From: Burkholderia sp. BCC1644
GTDB taxonomy: Bacteria > Pseudomonadota > Gammaproteobacteria > Burkholderiales > Burkholderiaceae
Length of the DNA: 64,000 nt
Assembly (NCBI RefSeq): GCF_902833225.1
Contig: NZ_CADFEI010000020.1
Coordinates: forward strand, 97,537-161,536
Direction of reading: 5' to 3'
Of this stretch, positions 36,510 through 45,274 are shown in pieces; within the stretch, counting starts at the first letter, position 1, and every line of letters starts with the position of its first letter. The translations under genes were made by a program, and so were the position numbers. The notes below the pieces were generated by a model. That model saw only the letters and a list, made by a program, of their open reading frames with translations, did not search any database and had not been told where the DNA came from.

Positions 36510-39149
36510 ATGTCCAAAGCACTGATCATTGCGGAAAAGCCTTCTGTCGCGAACGACATCGCACGCGCTTTGGGCGGCTTTACCAAGCATGACGAGTATT
36601 ACGAGAGCGACGATTTCGTCCTTTCGTCCGCTGTCGGCCACCTGCTGGAAATCGCCGCCCCGGAAGAGTACGAGGTCAAGCGCGGGAAATGGAGCTTCGC
36701 GCATCTGCCCGTCATCCCCCCGCATTTCGACCTGAACCCGATCGCAAAAAGCGAGTCGCGCCTCAAGGTGCTCACGAAGCTGATGAAGCGCAAGGACGTC
36801 GACCGGCTGATCAACGCATGTGACGCGGGGCGCGAGGGCGAGCTGATTTTCCGCCTGATCGCGCAGCACGCGAAGGCGAAGCAGCCGGTCCAGCGCCTGT
36901 GGCTGCAGTCGATGACCCCGCAGGCGATCCGCGACGGTTTCGCGAACCTGCGCAGCGACACCGACATGCAGCCGCTCGCCGACGCCGCACGCTGCCGCTC
37001 GGAAGCCGACTGGCTCGTCGGGATCAACGGCACCCGCGCGATGACCGCGTTCAACAGCAAGGGCGGCGGCTTCTTCCTGACGACCGTCGGGCGCGTTCAG
37101 ACGCCAACATTGTCGATCGTCGTCGAACGTGAAGAGAAAATCCGCCGCTTCATCCCGCGCGACTATTGGGAAGTGAAGGCCGAATTCGCGTGCGCGGGCG
37201 GCTTCTACGAAGGCAAGTGGTACGACCCGAAATTCAAGCGCGACGAATTCGATCCGGAGCGACGCGACTCCCGCCTGTGGAGCCTGCCTGCCGCCGAAAC
37301 GATCGTCGCTGCATGCCGTGACCAGATCGGCACGGTCTCGGAGGAATCGAAGCCGTCGACGCAACTGTCGCCGCTGCTGTTCGACCTGACGAGCCTGCAG
37401 CGCGAGGCGAACGGCCGCTTCGGCTTTTCCGCGAAGAACACGCTCGGTCTCGCGCAGGCGCTGTATGAAAAGCACAAGGTGCTGACCTACCCGCGTACCG
37501 ATGCGCGCGCGCTGCCGGAAGACTACCTGTCGACGGTCGAGTCCACGCTCGAGATGCTCAAGGAGAGCAACAACTACCTGCCGCATGCGAAGCAGGTGCT
37601 CGACAAGGGCTGGGTGAAGCCGAACAAGCGGATCTTCGACAACTCGAAGATCAGCGACCACTTTGCAATCATCCCGACGCTGCAGGCGCCGAAGGCGCTG
37701 TCCGAGCCCGAGCAGAAGCTGTACGACCTGGTCGTGAAGCGCTTCCTCGCGGTGTTCTTCCCGGCCGCCGAATTCCGCGTCACGACGCGGATCACCGAAG
37801 TCGCCGGCCATCACTTCAAGACCGAAGGCAAGGTGCTCGTCGAGCCGGGCTGGCTGCAGGTGTACGGTCGCGACGCCGAAGGCGCGGACGCGAACCTCGT
37901 GCCGGTGCAGAAGGACGAGAAGGTGAAGACGGACGAGATCGCCGCCGTCGCGCTCGTGACGAAGCCGCCCGCACGCTACTCGGAAGCGACATTGCTGTCC
38001 GCGATGGAAGGCGCGGGCAAGCTGGTCGAGGACGACGAGCTGCGCGAGGCGATGGCCGCGAAGGGCCTCGGCACGCCGGCCACGCGCGCGGCGATCATCG
38101 AAGGCCTGCTCGGCGAGAAATACCTGCTGCGCGAGGGTCGCGAAATGATCCCGACCGCGAAGGCATTCCAGTTGATGACGCTGTTGCGCGGGCTCGGCGT
38201 GAAGGAACTGACCGCGCCGGAGCTCACCGGCGAATGGGAATACAAGCTGTCGCAGATGGAGCGCGGCAACCTCGGGCGCGACGCGTTCATGCAGGAAATC
38301 GCCCGCATGACGCAGCAAATCGTCAAGCGCGCGAAGGAATACGATTCCGACACGATCCCCGGCGACTACGCGACGCTCGAGACGCCGTGCCCGAACTGCG
38401 GCGGCCAGGTGAAGGAAAACTACCGCCGCTTCGCATGCACGAAGTGCGAGTTCTCGATCTCGAAGATCCCCGGCAGCCGGCAGTTCGAAATCCCGGAAGT
38501 CGAGGAGCTGCTGCAGAAGAAGGAAATCGGTCCGCTTTCCGGGTTCCGCAGCAAGATGGGCCGCCCGTTCTCGGCGATCCTCAAGCTGTCCTTCGACGAC
38601 GAGACGAAGAACTACAAGCTCGAGTTCGATTTCGGCCAGGATCAGGGCGGCGAGGAAGGCGAAGCGCCCGACTTCTCAGCGCAGGAGCCGGTCGGCGCGT
38701 GCCCGAAGTGCAAGGGTCGCGTGTTCGAGCACGGGATGAGCTACGTCTGCGAACACTCGGTGGCGAACCCGAAGACTTGCGACTTCCGCTCGGGCAAGGT
38801 GATCCTGCAGCAGGAAATCACGCGCGAGCAGATGGGCAAGCTGCTCGCCGACGGCCGCACGGATCTGCTGCCGAACTTCAAGTCGTCGCGTACCGGCCGC
38901 AACTTCAAGGCGTTCCTCGTGAAGCAGCCGGACGGCAAGATCGGCTTCGAGTTCGAAAAGAAGGAACCGAAGGCCGCCGCCGCGAAGAAGACGGCAAAAT
39001 CGGCGACGAAGGATGCCGAAACCGTGACGGAAGGCGCCGAAGAGAAACCGGCACCGGCCCGCAAGACCGCCGCGAAGACCACCGCCGCGAAGACCGCAGC
39101 CACCAAGACGGCCGCCCGCAAGACGACGGCGCGCAAGACGGGTTCGTAA
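36510..39149 (+). CDS. topB: DNA topoisomerase III
   Basis: An 879-residue type IA topoisomerase that decatenates and relaxes negatively supercoiled DNA. The Toprim motifs IIAEKPSVA and DAGREGE are at the N-terminus and the active-site Tyr is in LTYPRTDARALP. Zinc-finger-like CPNCGG and CPKCKG segments follow. The last ~70 residues are an Ala/Lys repeat tail like those of histone-H1-like proteins, likely for DNA binding. A TATAAA near 36450 could be a -10 box. Confidence 0.92.
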   Translation: MSKALIIAEKPSVANDIARALGGFTKHDEYYESDDFVLSSAVGHLLEIAAPEEYEVKRGKWSFAHLPVIPPHFDLNPIAKSESRLKVLTKLMKRKDVDRLINACDAGREGELIFRLIAQHAKAKQPVQRLWLQSMTPQAIRDGFANLRSDTDMQPLADAARCRSEADWLVGINGTRAMTAFNSKGGGFFLTTVGRVQTPTLSIVVEREEKIRRFIPRDYWEVKAEFACAGGFYEGKWYDPKFKRDEFDPERRDSRLWSLPAAETIVAACRDQIGTVSEESKPSTQLSPLLFDLTSLQREANGRFGFSAKNTLGLAQALYEKHKVLTYPRTDARALPEDYLSTVESTLEMLKESNNYLPHAKQVLDKGWVKPNKRIFDNSKISDHFAIIPTLQAPKALSEPEQKLYDLVVKRFLAVFFPAAEFRVTTRITEVAGHHFKTEGKVLVEPGWLQVYGRDAEGADANLVPVQKDEKVKTDEIAAVALVTKPPARYSEATLLSAMEGAGKLVEDDELREAMAAKGLGTPATRAAIIEGLLGEKYLLREGREMIPTAKAFQLMTLLRGLGVKELTAPELTGEWEYKLSQMERGNLGRDAFMQEIARMTQQIVKRAKEYDSDTIPGDYATLETPCPNCGGQVKENYRRFACTKCEFSISKIPGSRQFEIPEVEELLQKKEIGPLSGFRSKMGRPFSAILKLSFDDETKNYKLEFDFGQDQGGEEGEAPDFSAQEPVGACPKCKGRVFEHGMSYVCEHSVANPKTCDFRSGKVILQQEITREQMGKLLADGRTDLLPNFKSSRTGRNFKAFLVKQPDGKIGFEFEKKEPKAAAAKKTAKSATKDAETVTEGAEEKPAPARKTAAKTTAAKTAATKTAARKTTARKTGS

Positions 39150-39214
39150 CGACATGGCCGCCGGGGCCTCCCCGGCCATCAGGCTTCGCGTCGGACTTCA
39201 TCACGCAGCCAATA

Positions 39215-39250
39215 AAAAAACGCGGATCGATCGCTCGATCCGCGTTTTTT
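39215..39250. terminator. Bidirectional terminator topB / lysR
   Basis: AAAAAACGCGGATCGA (39215-39230) pairs with TCGATCCGCGTTTTTT (39235-39250) around a TCGC loop. It lies between convergent genes with A/T runs on both sides. Confidence 0.92.
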
Positions 39251-39289
39251 CTTTGTGCTGACGGCAACCGCCGCCCGGCCGCCGCGCCG

Positions 39290-40339
39290 TTACAGCGGCG
39301 ACGGCACCGCGACGCGCGTGCGCGGCGAACGCGGCAGGCGCGGCGACAGGTTCGGGTCGGCCGCTTCCGGCTGCTCGGCACGTGTCTCGACGCCGATCGG
39401 CGCGAGCGCCGAACCCTGCGCGGCCCACTGCTCGCCGATCATCGCGTCGGTCGAGTGGCTGAAATGCTCGACGAGGTGATCGATGAACGTCCGCACCTTC
39501 GCCGGCAGATGGCGCCGGCTCGGATACGCGATGTTGATCTCGACCTGCGGCAGCCGGAAATCCGGCAGCAGCCGCACGAGCGCGCCGCGCGCGATGTCGC
39601 TGCCGATCAGGTAGCTCGGCAGGATCGCGACGCCCATCCCGAGCAGCGCGAACTGGCGCAGCATCGCGGTGTTGTTCGCGACGATCACGTTGGTCGGGCG
39701 CACGCGCACTTCGCCATCCGGCCCCGTGAACACGCGCTCGTCGCCCCAGTATTCGGTCGGCAGGCTCAGGCTCGGGTGCTCGGCGAGCTGTTCCGGATGA
39801 GTCGGCACGCCGTGCTTCTCCAGATAGCTCGGCGTCGCGCACACGGTCATGCAACCGGTGGTCAGGCGCCGCGTAACGATGCTCGCGCTGCGCATCTGGC
39901 GCGTGACGACGATGCCGACGTCGAAGCCTTCCTCGACGAGATCGACCTGCCGGTCGACCAGCGTGAGATCCGGCACCACTTTCGGGAAATTCTCCGTGTA
40001 CGACTGCAGCACGGGTGCGAGGTTGTGCAGGCCGAACACGACCGGCGCGACGATGCGCAGCGTGCCGACCGGCTCGTGATTGCGCGCGACGACCATCTGC
40101 TCGACGTCCTCGAGCTCATCGAGGATCTGGCGGGCACGCTCCAGATAGACCTGACCCGACTCGGTCAGGGAGAGGCTGCGCGTGGTGCGATTGAGCAAGC
40201 GCGTGCCGAGCCGGCCTTCGAGGTCGGCGACGTGGCGCGTCGCGACCGCGTTGGAGATATCCATTGCGCTCGCGGCCCGCGCGAAACTGCCGAGATCTGC
40301 AACCTTGACGAATACGCGCATCGACTGCAAGTGATCCAT
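39290..40339 (-). CDS. LysR-family transcriptional regulator
   Basis: A 349-residue regulator with an N-terminal winged helix (MRVFVKVADLGSFARAASAMDISNAVATRHVADLE) and the LTESGQVYLERA linker start. A periplasmic-binding-protein-like effector domain follows. The C-terminal ~45 residues extend past the usual LysR length and are Arg/Pro-rich. The target is unknown; the nearest divergent gene is the 2-hydroxyacid dehydrogenase 426 bp away. Confidence 0.9.
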   Translation of the reverse strand: MDHLQSMRVFVKVADLGSFARAASAMDISNAVATRHVADLEGRLGTRLLNRTTRSLSLTESGQVYLERARQILDELEDVEQMVVARNHEPVGTLRIVAPVVFGLHNLAPVLQSYTENFPKVVPDLTLVDRQVDLVEEGFDVGIVVTRQMRSASIVTRRLTTGCMTVCATPSYLEKHGVPTHPEQLAEHPSLSLPTEYWGDERVFTGPDGEVRVRPTNVIVANNTAMLRQFALLGMGVAILPSYLIGSDIARGALVRLLPDFRLPQVEINIAYPSRRHLPAKVRTFIDHLVEHFSHSTDAMIGEQWAAQGSALAPIGVETRAEQPEAADPNLSPRLPRSPRTRVAVPSPL

Positions 40340-40765
40340 AAACGACTCCTGCCGCTAGTACAACTTCAAAAAGATGAAGCAAATGCGTAATTCTCCTACG
40401 ACAGCGGAAATGATGCAGAGTTGCTCAACAAGGGGCCGGTTGACGATAAAAATAGTCAAAAATCCTCGCCCTTCGTGGATAGATGATCCAATTATTCTGA
40501 TTGGAGCAACAATTGGGTGAACCTCGTCGAGTAAGTAGCCGAATCAGGAAAGACGTGTTTGATGCGACACAACAGCGCACCCTTGCGCCCCGCACGCGAG
40601 CGGCGCCGGGTCAGGCTCCCGCCAATTGCGGCGGAGCGTAACAACCTGTTAAAAAGACACCATGAAGGCGGCCGACGTAGCATCATGTCGGCCCCGGCCG
40701 GGCGGGACGGGTGCGCGACGTGCGCCGCCGCCACTGCCGCTTTCAACGCGCGACACCCGTTCACC
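40340..40765. promoter_or_regulatory. Divergent intergenic region lysR / 2-hydroxyacid dehydrogenase
   Basis: A 426-bp region, AT-richer near 40380-40520, with no credible gene. Around 40488-40515 an inverted repeat pairs CCAATT with ATTGG, and a second AATTGG follows. These could be LysR-type operators, though not clearly of the T-N11-A form. Confidence 0.45.
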
Positions 40766-41779
40766 ATGAAAATTGCCATCCTCGACGACTACCAGGACGC
40801 CGTCCGCAAGCTGAACTGCTTCGAGATGCTTGCCGGCCACGACGTGAAGGTCTTCAACAATACGGTGCGCGGCCTGGGACAGCTCGCAAGCCGCCTGGCG
40901 GAAGTCGAGGCGCTCGTGCTGATTCGTGAACGGACCCCGATTTCCTCGCAACTGCTCGCCAAGCTGCCGAATCTGCGCATGATCAGCCAGACCGGCCGCG
41001 TGTCGAGCCACATCGATCTGGAAGCCTGTACCGACCGCGGAATCGCGGTGCTCGAAGGCACGGGTTCGCCGTTCGCGCCCGCCGAACTGACGTGGGCGCT
41101 CGTGATGGCGGCCCAGCGCCGCATCCCGCAGTACGTGGCTAACCTGAAGCAGGGCGCCTGGCAGCAATCGGGCCTGAAGACGTCGGCCATGCCGCCGAAC
41201 TTCGGTCTCGGCCAGGTGCTGCGCGGCCAGACGCTCGGCATCTGGGGTTACGGCAAGATCGGCCGGCTCGTCGCCGGCTACGGCAAGGCCTTCGGGATGA
41301 ACGTGCTGATCTGGGGCCGCGAGCATTCGCTCGAAGCCGCGCGCGCCGACGGCTACACGGCGGCCGAGAGCCGCGAAGCGCTGTTCGAGCAGAGCGACGT
41401 GCTGTCGCTGCACCTGCGCATGCACGACGACACGCGCGGGATCGTGAAGCAGGAAGACCTGATGCGGATGAAGCCGACGTCGCTGCTCGTCAACACGAGC
41501 CGCGCCGAGCTGCTCGAGGAAAACGCGCTCGTCAACGCGCTGTCGCACAACCGTCCGGGGATGGTCGCGATCGACGTGTTCGAGAGCGAGCCGATCCTGC
41601 AGGGCTACAGCCTGCTGCGCATGGAAAACGTGATCTGCACGCCGCACATCGGCTACGTCGAACGCGAAAGCTACGAGCTTTACTTCAGCGCGGCGTTCCG
41701 CAACATCCTCGCGTTCGACGACGGCGACATGTCGAGCGTCGCCAACCCCGAAGCGCTGACGCCGATCCGCAAGCGCTGA
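40766..41779 (+). CDS. D-2-hydroxyacid dehydrogenase family protein
   Basis: A 337-residue NAD(P)-dependent oxidoreductase. The Rossmann motif is GIWGYGKIGRLVAGYGKAFG; the catalytic Arg lies in NTSRAELL, with an acidic residue in DVFESEP and the His in TPHIGYVE. Substrate is unknown; the family includes phosphoglycerate and glyoxylate reductases. The start ATG 40766 (MKIAILDDYQ) fits family alignments, while in-frame sequence upstream to 40559 is not protein-like. Confidence 0.88.
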   Translation: MKIAILDDYQDAVRKLNCFEMLAGHDVKVFNNTVRGLGQLASRLAEVEALVLIRERTPISSQLLAKLPNLRMISQTGRVSSHIDLEACTDRGIAVLEGTGSPFAPAELTWALVMAAQRRIPQYVANLKQGAWQQSGLKTSAMPPNFGLGQVLRGQTLGIWGYGKIGRLVAGYGKAFGMNVLIWGREHSLEAARADGYTAAESREALFEQSDVLSLHLRMHDDTRGIVKQEDLMRMKPTSLLVNTSRAELLEENALVNALSHNRPGMVAIDVFESEPILQGYSLLRMENVICTPHIGYVERESYELYFSAAFRNILAFDDGDMSSVANPEALTPIRKR

Positions 41780-41828
41780 TCGCACGGGCTGCGCGCACTG
41801 CGCGGCCCCGCTTCTCCCTTCCCGATCG

Positions 41829-42695
41829 TCAGGCGGCCACGCGGCCGCCCGTCATCGCGCCGACGCGCGTGAGGAAATGCTCGCCGTCGCGCCGCCCGAG
41901 ATCGTACGCATGCCGCATCTGCGACGGGCTCGTGTAATCCCAGCTCGAAATCGGCACCTTGCTCGACGGCTGCACATACAGCCGCCGCTGGTCGCCGTGC
42001 GCGACCGTGAACATCTGCGGGCGCGGATACAGCCGCGTGACGAGCACCAGCACGTCGCCCGGCGACGGGTCGAGCGCGTCGACCGGCACGTTGTCGACCA
42101 TCCCGCCATCGAGCACGGGCCGGCCGCCGCGGCGCAATACAGGCGTGAACGGCGGCGTGCAGGACGACTGCAGGATCAGGTCGGCGAGTTCGTCGACTTG
42201 CGTGCAGGCCTGCGCGCGCACGAATTCGGGACGAAAGCCGAGCGTGCGCCCGAGCGTCGGGTGCAGCGTCTTGCGCACGTATTTCTCGATGTTGTACGCG
42301 ACGAGACCGGCGGCGACCGCGCTGCGCGCGCCGAGCCAGCGCGGCACGTGCGACACGCCGATGCGGATCTCCGGCGCGTCGGCCAGCTTCGCGAACGGCT
42401 CGCCGTAGATGTCGAGCAATGCCTGGCGATAGATCCGGTAATGCGGAAACACGGGCTCGCGCCCGAACAGGTTGCCCCAGTACGCGTTCTTCCGGTTGTG
42501 GCGCAGCGCCTCTTCGTAATAGCGCATCACCCACTGGGCGTCGCGCGTATACAGCATGCACGCGGTCGCCGCGCCGGCCGAGATGCCGGTGATCACGCGC
42601 GGGCGCAGGTCGAGCGCCGGCCGTGCGACATCCCAGAAGCCGGCCTGCCACCAGCAGCGATTGCCGCCGCCTGCAAAGACGATCTGGTCGAACAT
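41829..42695 (-). CDS. Patatin-like phospholipase
   Basis: A 288-residue Ser-Asp dyad lipid acyl hydrolase. The oxyanion-hole loop GGGNRCWWQ starts the protein, the nucleophile elbow is GISAG, and the dyad Asp is in LDGGMVDNVP. It lacks a signal peptide, so the site of action is uncertain. It follows the thioesterase by 8 nt on the same strand. Confidence 0.87.
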   Translation of the reverse strand: MFDQIVFAGGGNRCWWQAGFWDVARPALDLRPRVITGISAGAATACMLYTRDAQWVMRYYEEALRHNRKNAYWGNLFGREPVFPHYRIYRQALLDIYGEPFAKLADAPEIRIGVSHVPRWLGARSAVAAGLVAYNIEKYVRKTLHPTLGRTLGFRPEFVRAQACTQVDELADLILQSSCTPPFTPVLRRGGRPVLDGGMVDNVPVDALDPSPGDVLVLVTRLYPRPQMFTVAHGDQRRLYVQPSSKVPISSWDYTSPSQMRHAYDLGRRDGEHFLTRVGAMTGGRVAA

Positions 42696-42703
42696 CGCGC
42701 CGC

Positions 42704-43108
42704 TCAGCTGACGAGCGCGTAGGTCGACGTCGCGTGGACGGCCATCTTGCCATCCTCGTCGAACAGCTCGACTTCACCGAACACGAGGTTGCGGCCCATT
42801 CGCAGCACGCGCGCGGTGACGAGCACGTCGCCCTTGCGCACGGGACGCATGAAGTTGGTGTTCAGCGATACCGTCGTCATCGGCCGGAACTCGCCGAGCG
42901 CGGACGAGATCGCGACCACCATCGCGGTGTCGGCGGCCGCCGTGAACACCTGGCCGCAGATGATGCCGCCCGAATGGCGGAATTCGCCGGAAAACGGCAG
43001 GCGCAGCGTGACGCTGTCGTCGCCGATCGACACGGGGACCAGACCCAGCGAGCGGACCCACGGGGCCAGCAGGCGATCCAGCAATTCGCGGACTGCGTTT
43101 TCGTCCAT
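42704..43108 (-). CDS. PaaI-type hotdog thioesterase
   Basis: A 134-residue hotdog-fold protein, probably an acyl-CoA thioesterase. The signature FRHSGGIICGQVFTAAADTAMVVA resembles the PaaI HGG(x)-type active-site region (here HSGG). Start MDENAVREL at 43108 is chosen over ATG 43165. It probably forms a short operon with the patatin. Confidence 0.82.
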   Translation of the reverse strand: MDENAVRELLDRLLAPWVRSLGLVPVSIGDDSVTLRLPFSGEFRHSGGIICGQVFTAAADTAMVVAISSALGEFRPMTTVSLNTNFMRPVRKGDVLVTARVLRMGRNLVFGEVELFDEDGKMAVHATSTYALVS

Positions 43109-43298
43109 CTTCGAATGTCCAGAGAGCGTTGCGCGACCGCCGCGCAACACGTGTGGCGTCATCATACCGGGAGCGCGCCAACTGCGATCGCTCGTTACCG
43201 TGCCGACAGCCGCCGTTGGCGTGACGAAATATTTTCAGGAAATTTGCAGAAAGGTCTTGCCATGCCCTAAAAACCCCGGCATAATCTTTCTTCTGTTG

Positions 43299-43374
43299 GG
43301 GGCGTTAGCTCAGTTGGTAGAGCAGCGGACTCTTAATCCGTAGGTCGAGTGTTCGAGTCACTCACGCCCCACCA
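43299..43374 (+). tRNA. tRNA-Lys (anticodon CTT), island attachment gene
   Basis: A 76-nt tRNA with encoded CCA. The acceptor GGGGCGT pairs with ACGCCCC; the anticodon arm GCGGA-CTCTTAA-TCCGT gives CTT. Its 3' 45 nt are duplicated at 58406-58450, marking it as the insertion site of the mobile element. The intact copy here remains functional. Confidence 0.97.
43330..43374 (+). repeat. attL: 45-bp direct repeat in tRNA-Lys
   Basis: Identical to 58406-58450, covering the tRNA from the anticodon loop to CCA. The base before it differs (A here, G at the other end), defining the repeat boundary. This is the usual crossover region for tRNA-targeting tyrosine integrases. Confidence 0.93.
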
Positions 43375-43395
43375 CCGAATTAGCCGTAGGAAATC

Positions 43396-43429
43396 AAGCA
43401 CTTGCGCGAAAGCGTTGGTGCTTTTTTTT
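43396..43429 (+). terminator. Terminator after tRNA-Lys, supplied by the island
   Basis: AAGCAC (43396-43401) pairs with GTGCTT (43418-43423), with inner pairs around a GAAA loop and a run of eight T. It lies just inside the island and replaces the native terminator that now sits at 58459-58490. Confidence 0.8.
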
Positions 43430-43536
43430 CGTCTATAGCCCGCGTGTGCAGGCGTCAAAAACTGGCCTTTGCCGGAAATCTGCCGGAACGGAAAAATCCA
43501 GACCAAGCGATCTCATCCTTTCGCATGGAGTCTGGA

Positions 43537-44619
43537 ATGGCACACATCAGTCAGCGCGGCGAGTATTGGCGAGCCGAAGTCCGTCGGCGCGGATACAAGC
43601 CGGTCTATCGATCGTTCGACACCAAGCAGCAAGCCCAGCAATGGGCTCGACGCGTGGAATCAGAGATGGATAGCGGCGCATACGTCGATCGCACCGAAGC
43701 CGAGCGGACTACGCTGCGTGAGGCACTGGAGCGGTACCGTCGCGAAATCGTCCCAGAGAAGCGCCACCCCTATCAGGAAAATCGGCGCATCGAACGCTGG
43801 ATCGACAACCCTCTGTCGTATCGAACTCTCGCCAACTTGCGTGGCGCAGATTTCGCAAAGTACCGAGACGAGCGCCGGGCAGCCGGACGCGCAGAAAATA
43901 CCATTCGGCTCGAACTCCAGCTCGTCAGCCACCTCTTTGAGATCGCCCGGAAGGAATGGGGGCTGGAAAGCCTTGCAAACCCGCTCAAGAACATCCGAAA
44001 GCCGTCAGGCAGTCGCGCCCGCGACCGGCGCTTGAACCCAGGGGAATTCGAGGTCCTACACGCGCAACTTGCCGCATCAAACAACGCATGGGCCGCCCCG
44101 GCCTTCGAGCTGGCAATCGAAACCAGTTTGAGGCAGGGAACGTTGTTCAGCCTTCAGTGGGCATGGATCGACCTCAAATCCCGTCTCATTACATTCCCTG
44201 CAGCGGCTCGGGGAAGCGACAACAAGGGCGTTCCAAGTGCTCTGCCCCTTTCAAGTCGCGCAGTGACGGTATTGCGCCATCTCGCCGCGCTCGCCGAGGC
44301 ACCGATACGGCTTGAAGATCCTCGCGCCACTTTCGGCCCAGTGAACGTCGATCCGGGCAGGCTTAAAGGGCCGGTCTTCCACACCACGGCCAATGCCGTG
44401 CTCTGCGTCTGGAAGCGCAGCCTTCAGAAAGCAAGCAAGTCCCTTCCCAACGTCAAAGAGCTTCGATGGCATGACTTACGTCACGAGGCAGCGTCCAGAT
44501 TGTTTGAGAAGGGCCTGCATCCCATGGAAGTCGCGAGCATCACGGGACACAAGAGCATGCAGATGCTCAAGCGCTACACGCATCTGCGGCCGGAAAGTCT
44601 CCTCGAAAGACTCGGCTGA
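43537..44619 (+). CDS. int: Tyrosine recombinase (island integrase)
   Basis: A 360-residue phage-type integrase that should integrate and excise the island at tRNA-Lys. Catalytic residues are seen: Arg199 in ETSLRQGTL, His312 and Arg315 in WHDLRHEA, His338 in ITGHKS, and nucleophile Tyr347 in LKRYTHLRPE. The N-terminal arm-binding (MAHISQRGEYWRAEVRRRGY) and core-binding helices are present. The ATG at 43537 is preceded by GGAG at 6 nt; an in-frame ATG at 43402 would overlap the terminator. It sits 162 nt from attL. Confidence 0.93.
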   Translation: MAHISQRGEYWRAEVRRRGYKPVYRSFDTKQQAQQWARRVESEMDSGAYVDRTEAERTTLREALERYRREIVPEKRHPYQENRRIERWIDNPLSYRTLANLRGADFAKYRDERRAAGRAENTIRLELQLVSHLFEIARKEWGLESLANPLKNIRKPSGSRARDRRLNPGEFEVLHAQLAASNNAWAAPAFELAIETSLRQGTLFSLQWAWIDLKSRLITFPAAARGSDNKGVPSALPLSSRAVTVLRHLAALAEAPIRLEDPRATFGPVNVDPGRLKGPVFHTTANAVLCVWKRSLQKASKSLPNVKELRWHDLRHEAASRLFEKGLHPMEVASITGHKSMQMLKRYTHLRPESLLERLG

Positions 44620-44699
44620 CCCACATCACAAGCATCTCGGAAACCACGGCCACCTTAGACATTAATTTCTAAGTAGTTCTAATTTATAGGCGTTAGGAA

Positions 44700-44927
44700 A
44701 TGAAAAGACTACTAATACTCGGCCCCCTTCTTATCTCAATCGCTTTGACTGGCTGCGGCAAGAGCGACGAACGCAGGCTTTCTGATGCAGTGGCGGCAGA
44801 CATAGCGGCAAAAGCCGATGCGATCCAGAAAGACAAAGAGCGGTCGACGCGACGCGCGCACATCGCGGATCGCCTGAAGCCGCTCGTCTACGACCCGAAG
44901 GCGGGCAAGTACGTCGAACAAAAGTAG
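44700..44927 (+). CDS. Small lipoprotein, possible entry-exclusion (Eex/TrbK-like)
   Basis: A 75-residue protein with a lipoprotein signal: MKRLLILGPLLISIALTGC, lipobox LTGC with Cys19. A charged helical remainder of about 55 residues follows. Small lipoproteins next to VirB5/VirB6 or TrbL genes in conjugative plasmids (TrbK, Eex) act in entry exclusion; this gene lies just upstream of a VirB6/TrbL-like gene, so that role is inferred from context. AGGA precedes ATG 44700. Confidence 0.7.
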   Translation: MKRLLILGPLLISIALTGCGKSDERRLSDAVAADIAAKADAIQKDKERSTRRAHIADRLKPLVYDPKAGKYVEQK

Positions 44928-45003
44928 CAGCAAAGCGGCCCGACGCGGTGCTACCAACACCGCGCCAGGCCTGACCACAACCCACCTATATGAGAGGTGA
45001 ATC

Positions 45004-45240
45004 ATGGCTGAGATCAATTTTAACGAAGCTAAACCAGCATCCATAGGAAAGGACGACGTACTCGCGCTCCATGACTGGATTGACGACCTGCAGCTAACGC
45101 ACGACGGAATGAAGATGCTGCTCAGTCTCGAGACCGGCCTGGACCAACAGGGCGTTCTGCTGAACGCGGTCAAGCTGCTGGCGGCAACGATCGACAGGAA
45201 ACTCGACGACGGTCGCCACCTTCTGCCTTCTGCCGACTGA
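45004..45240 (+). CDS. Small helical protein of unknown function
   Basis: A 78-residue soluble, acidic, probably helical protein that I do not recognise. A good GAGGTGA ribosome site precedes ATG 45004. It lies between the lipoprotein and the VirB6-like gene, 34 nt before the latter, so it is probably part of the same transcript. No membrane segment or signal peptide. Confidence 0.65.
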   Translation: MAEINFNEAKPASIGKDDVLALHDWIDDLQLTHDGMKMLLSLETGLDQQGVLLNAVKLLAATIDRKLDDGRHLLPSAD

Positions 45241-45274
45241 CCGAGCCTAGAACTAATGAATTGAGGAATACAAC

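Noticed and set aside
36447..38318. A 623-residue minus-strand open frame opposite topB
   Set aside because: Antisense shadow of topoisomerase III; no recognisable domain.
43402..43536. N-terminal extension of the integrase from ATG 43402
   Set aside because: It overlaps the tRNA terminator and has no ribosome site, while ATG 43537 has GGAG at 6 nt and starts with a typical integrase arm-binding sequence.
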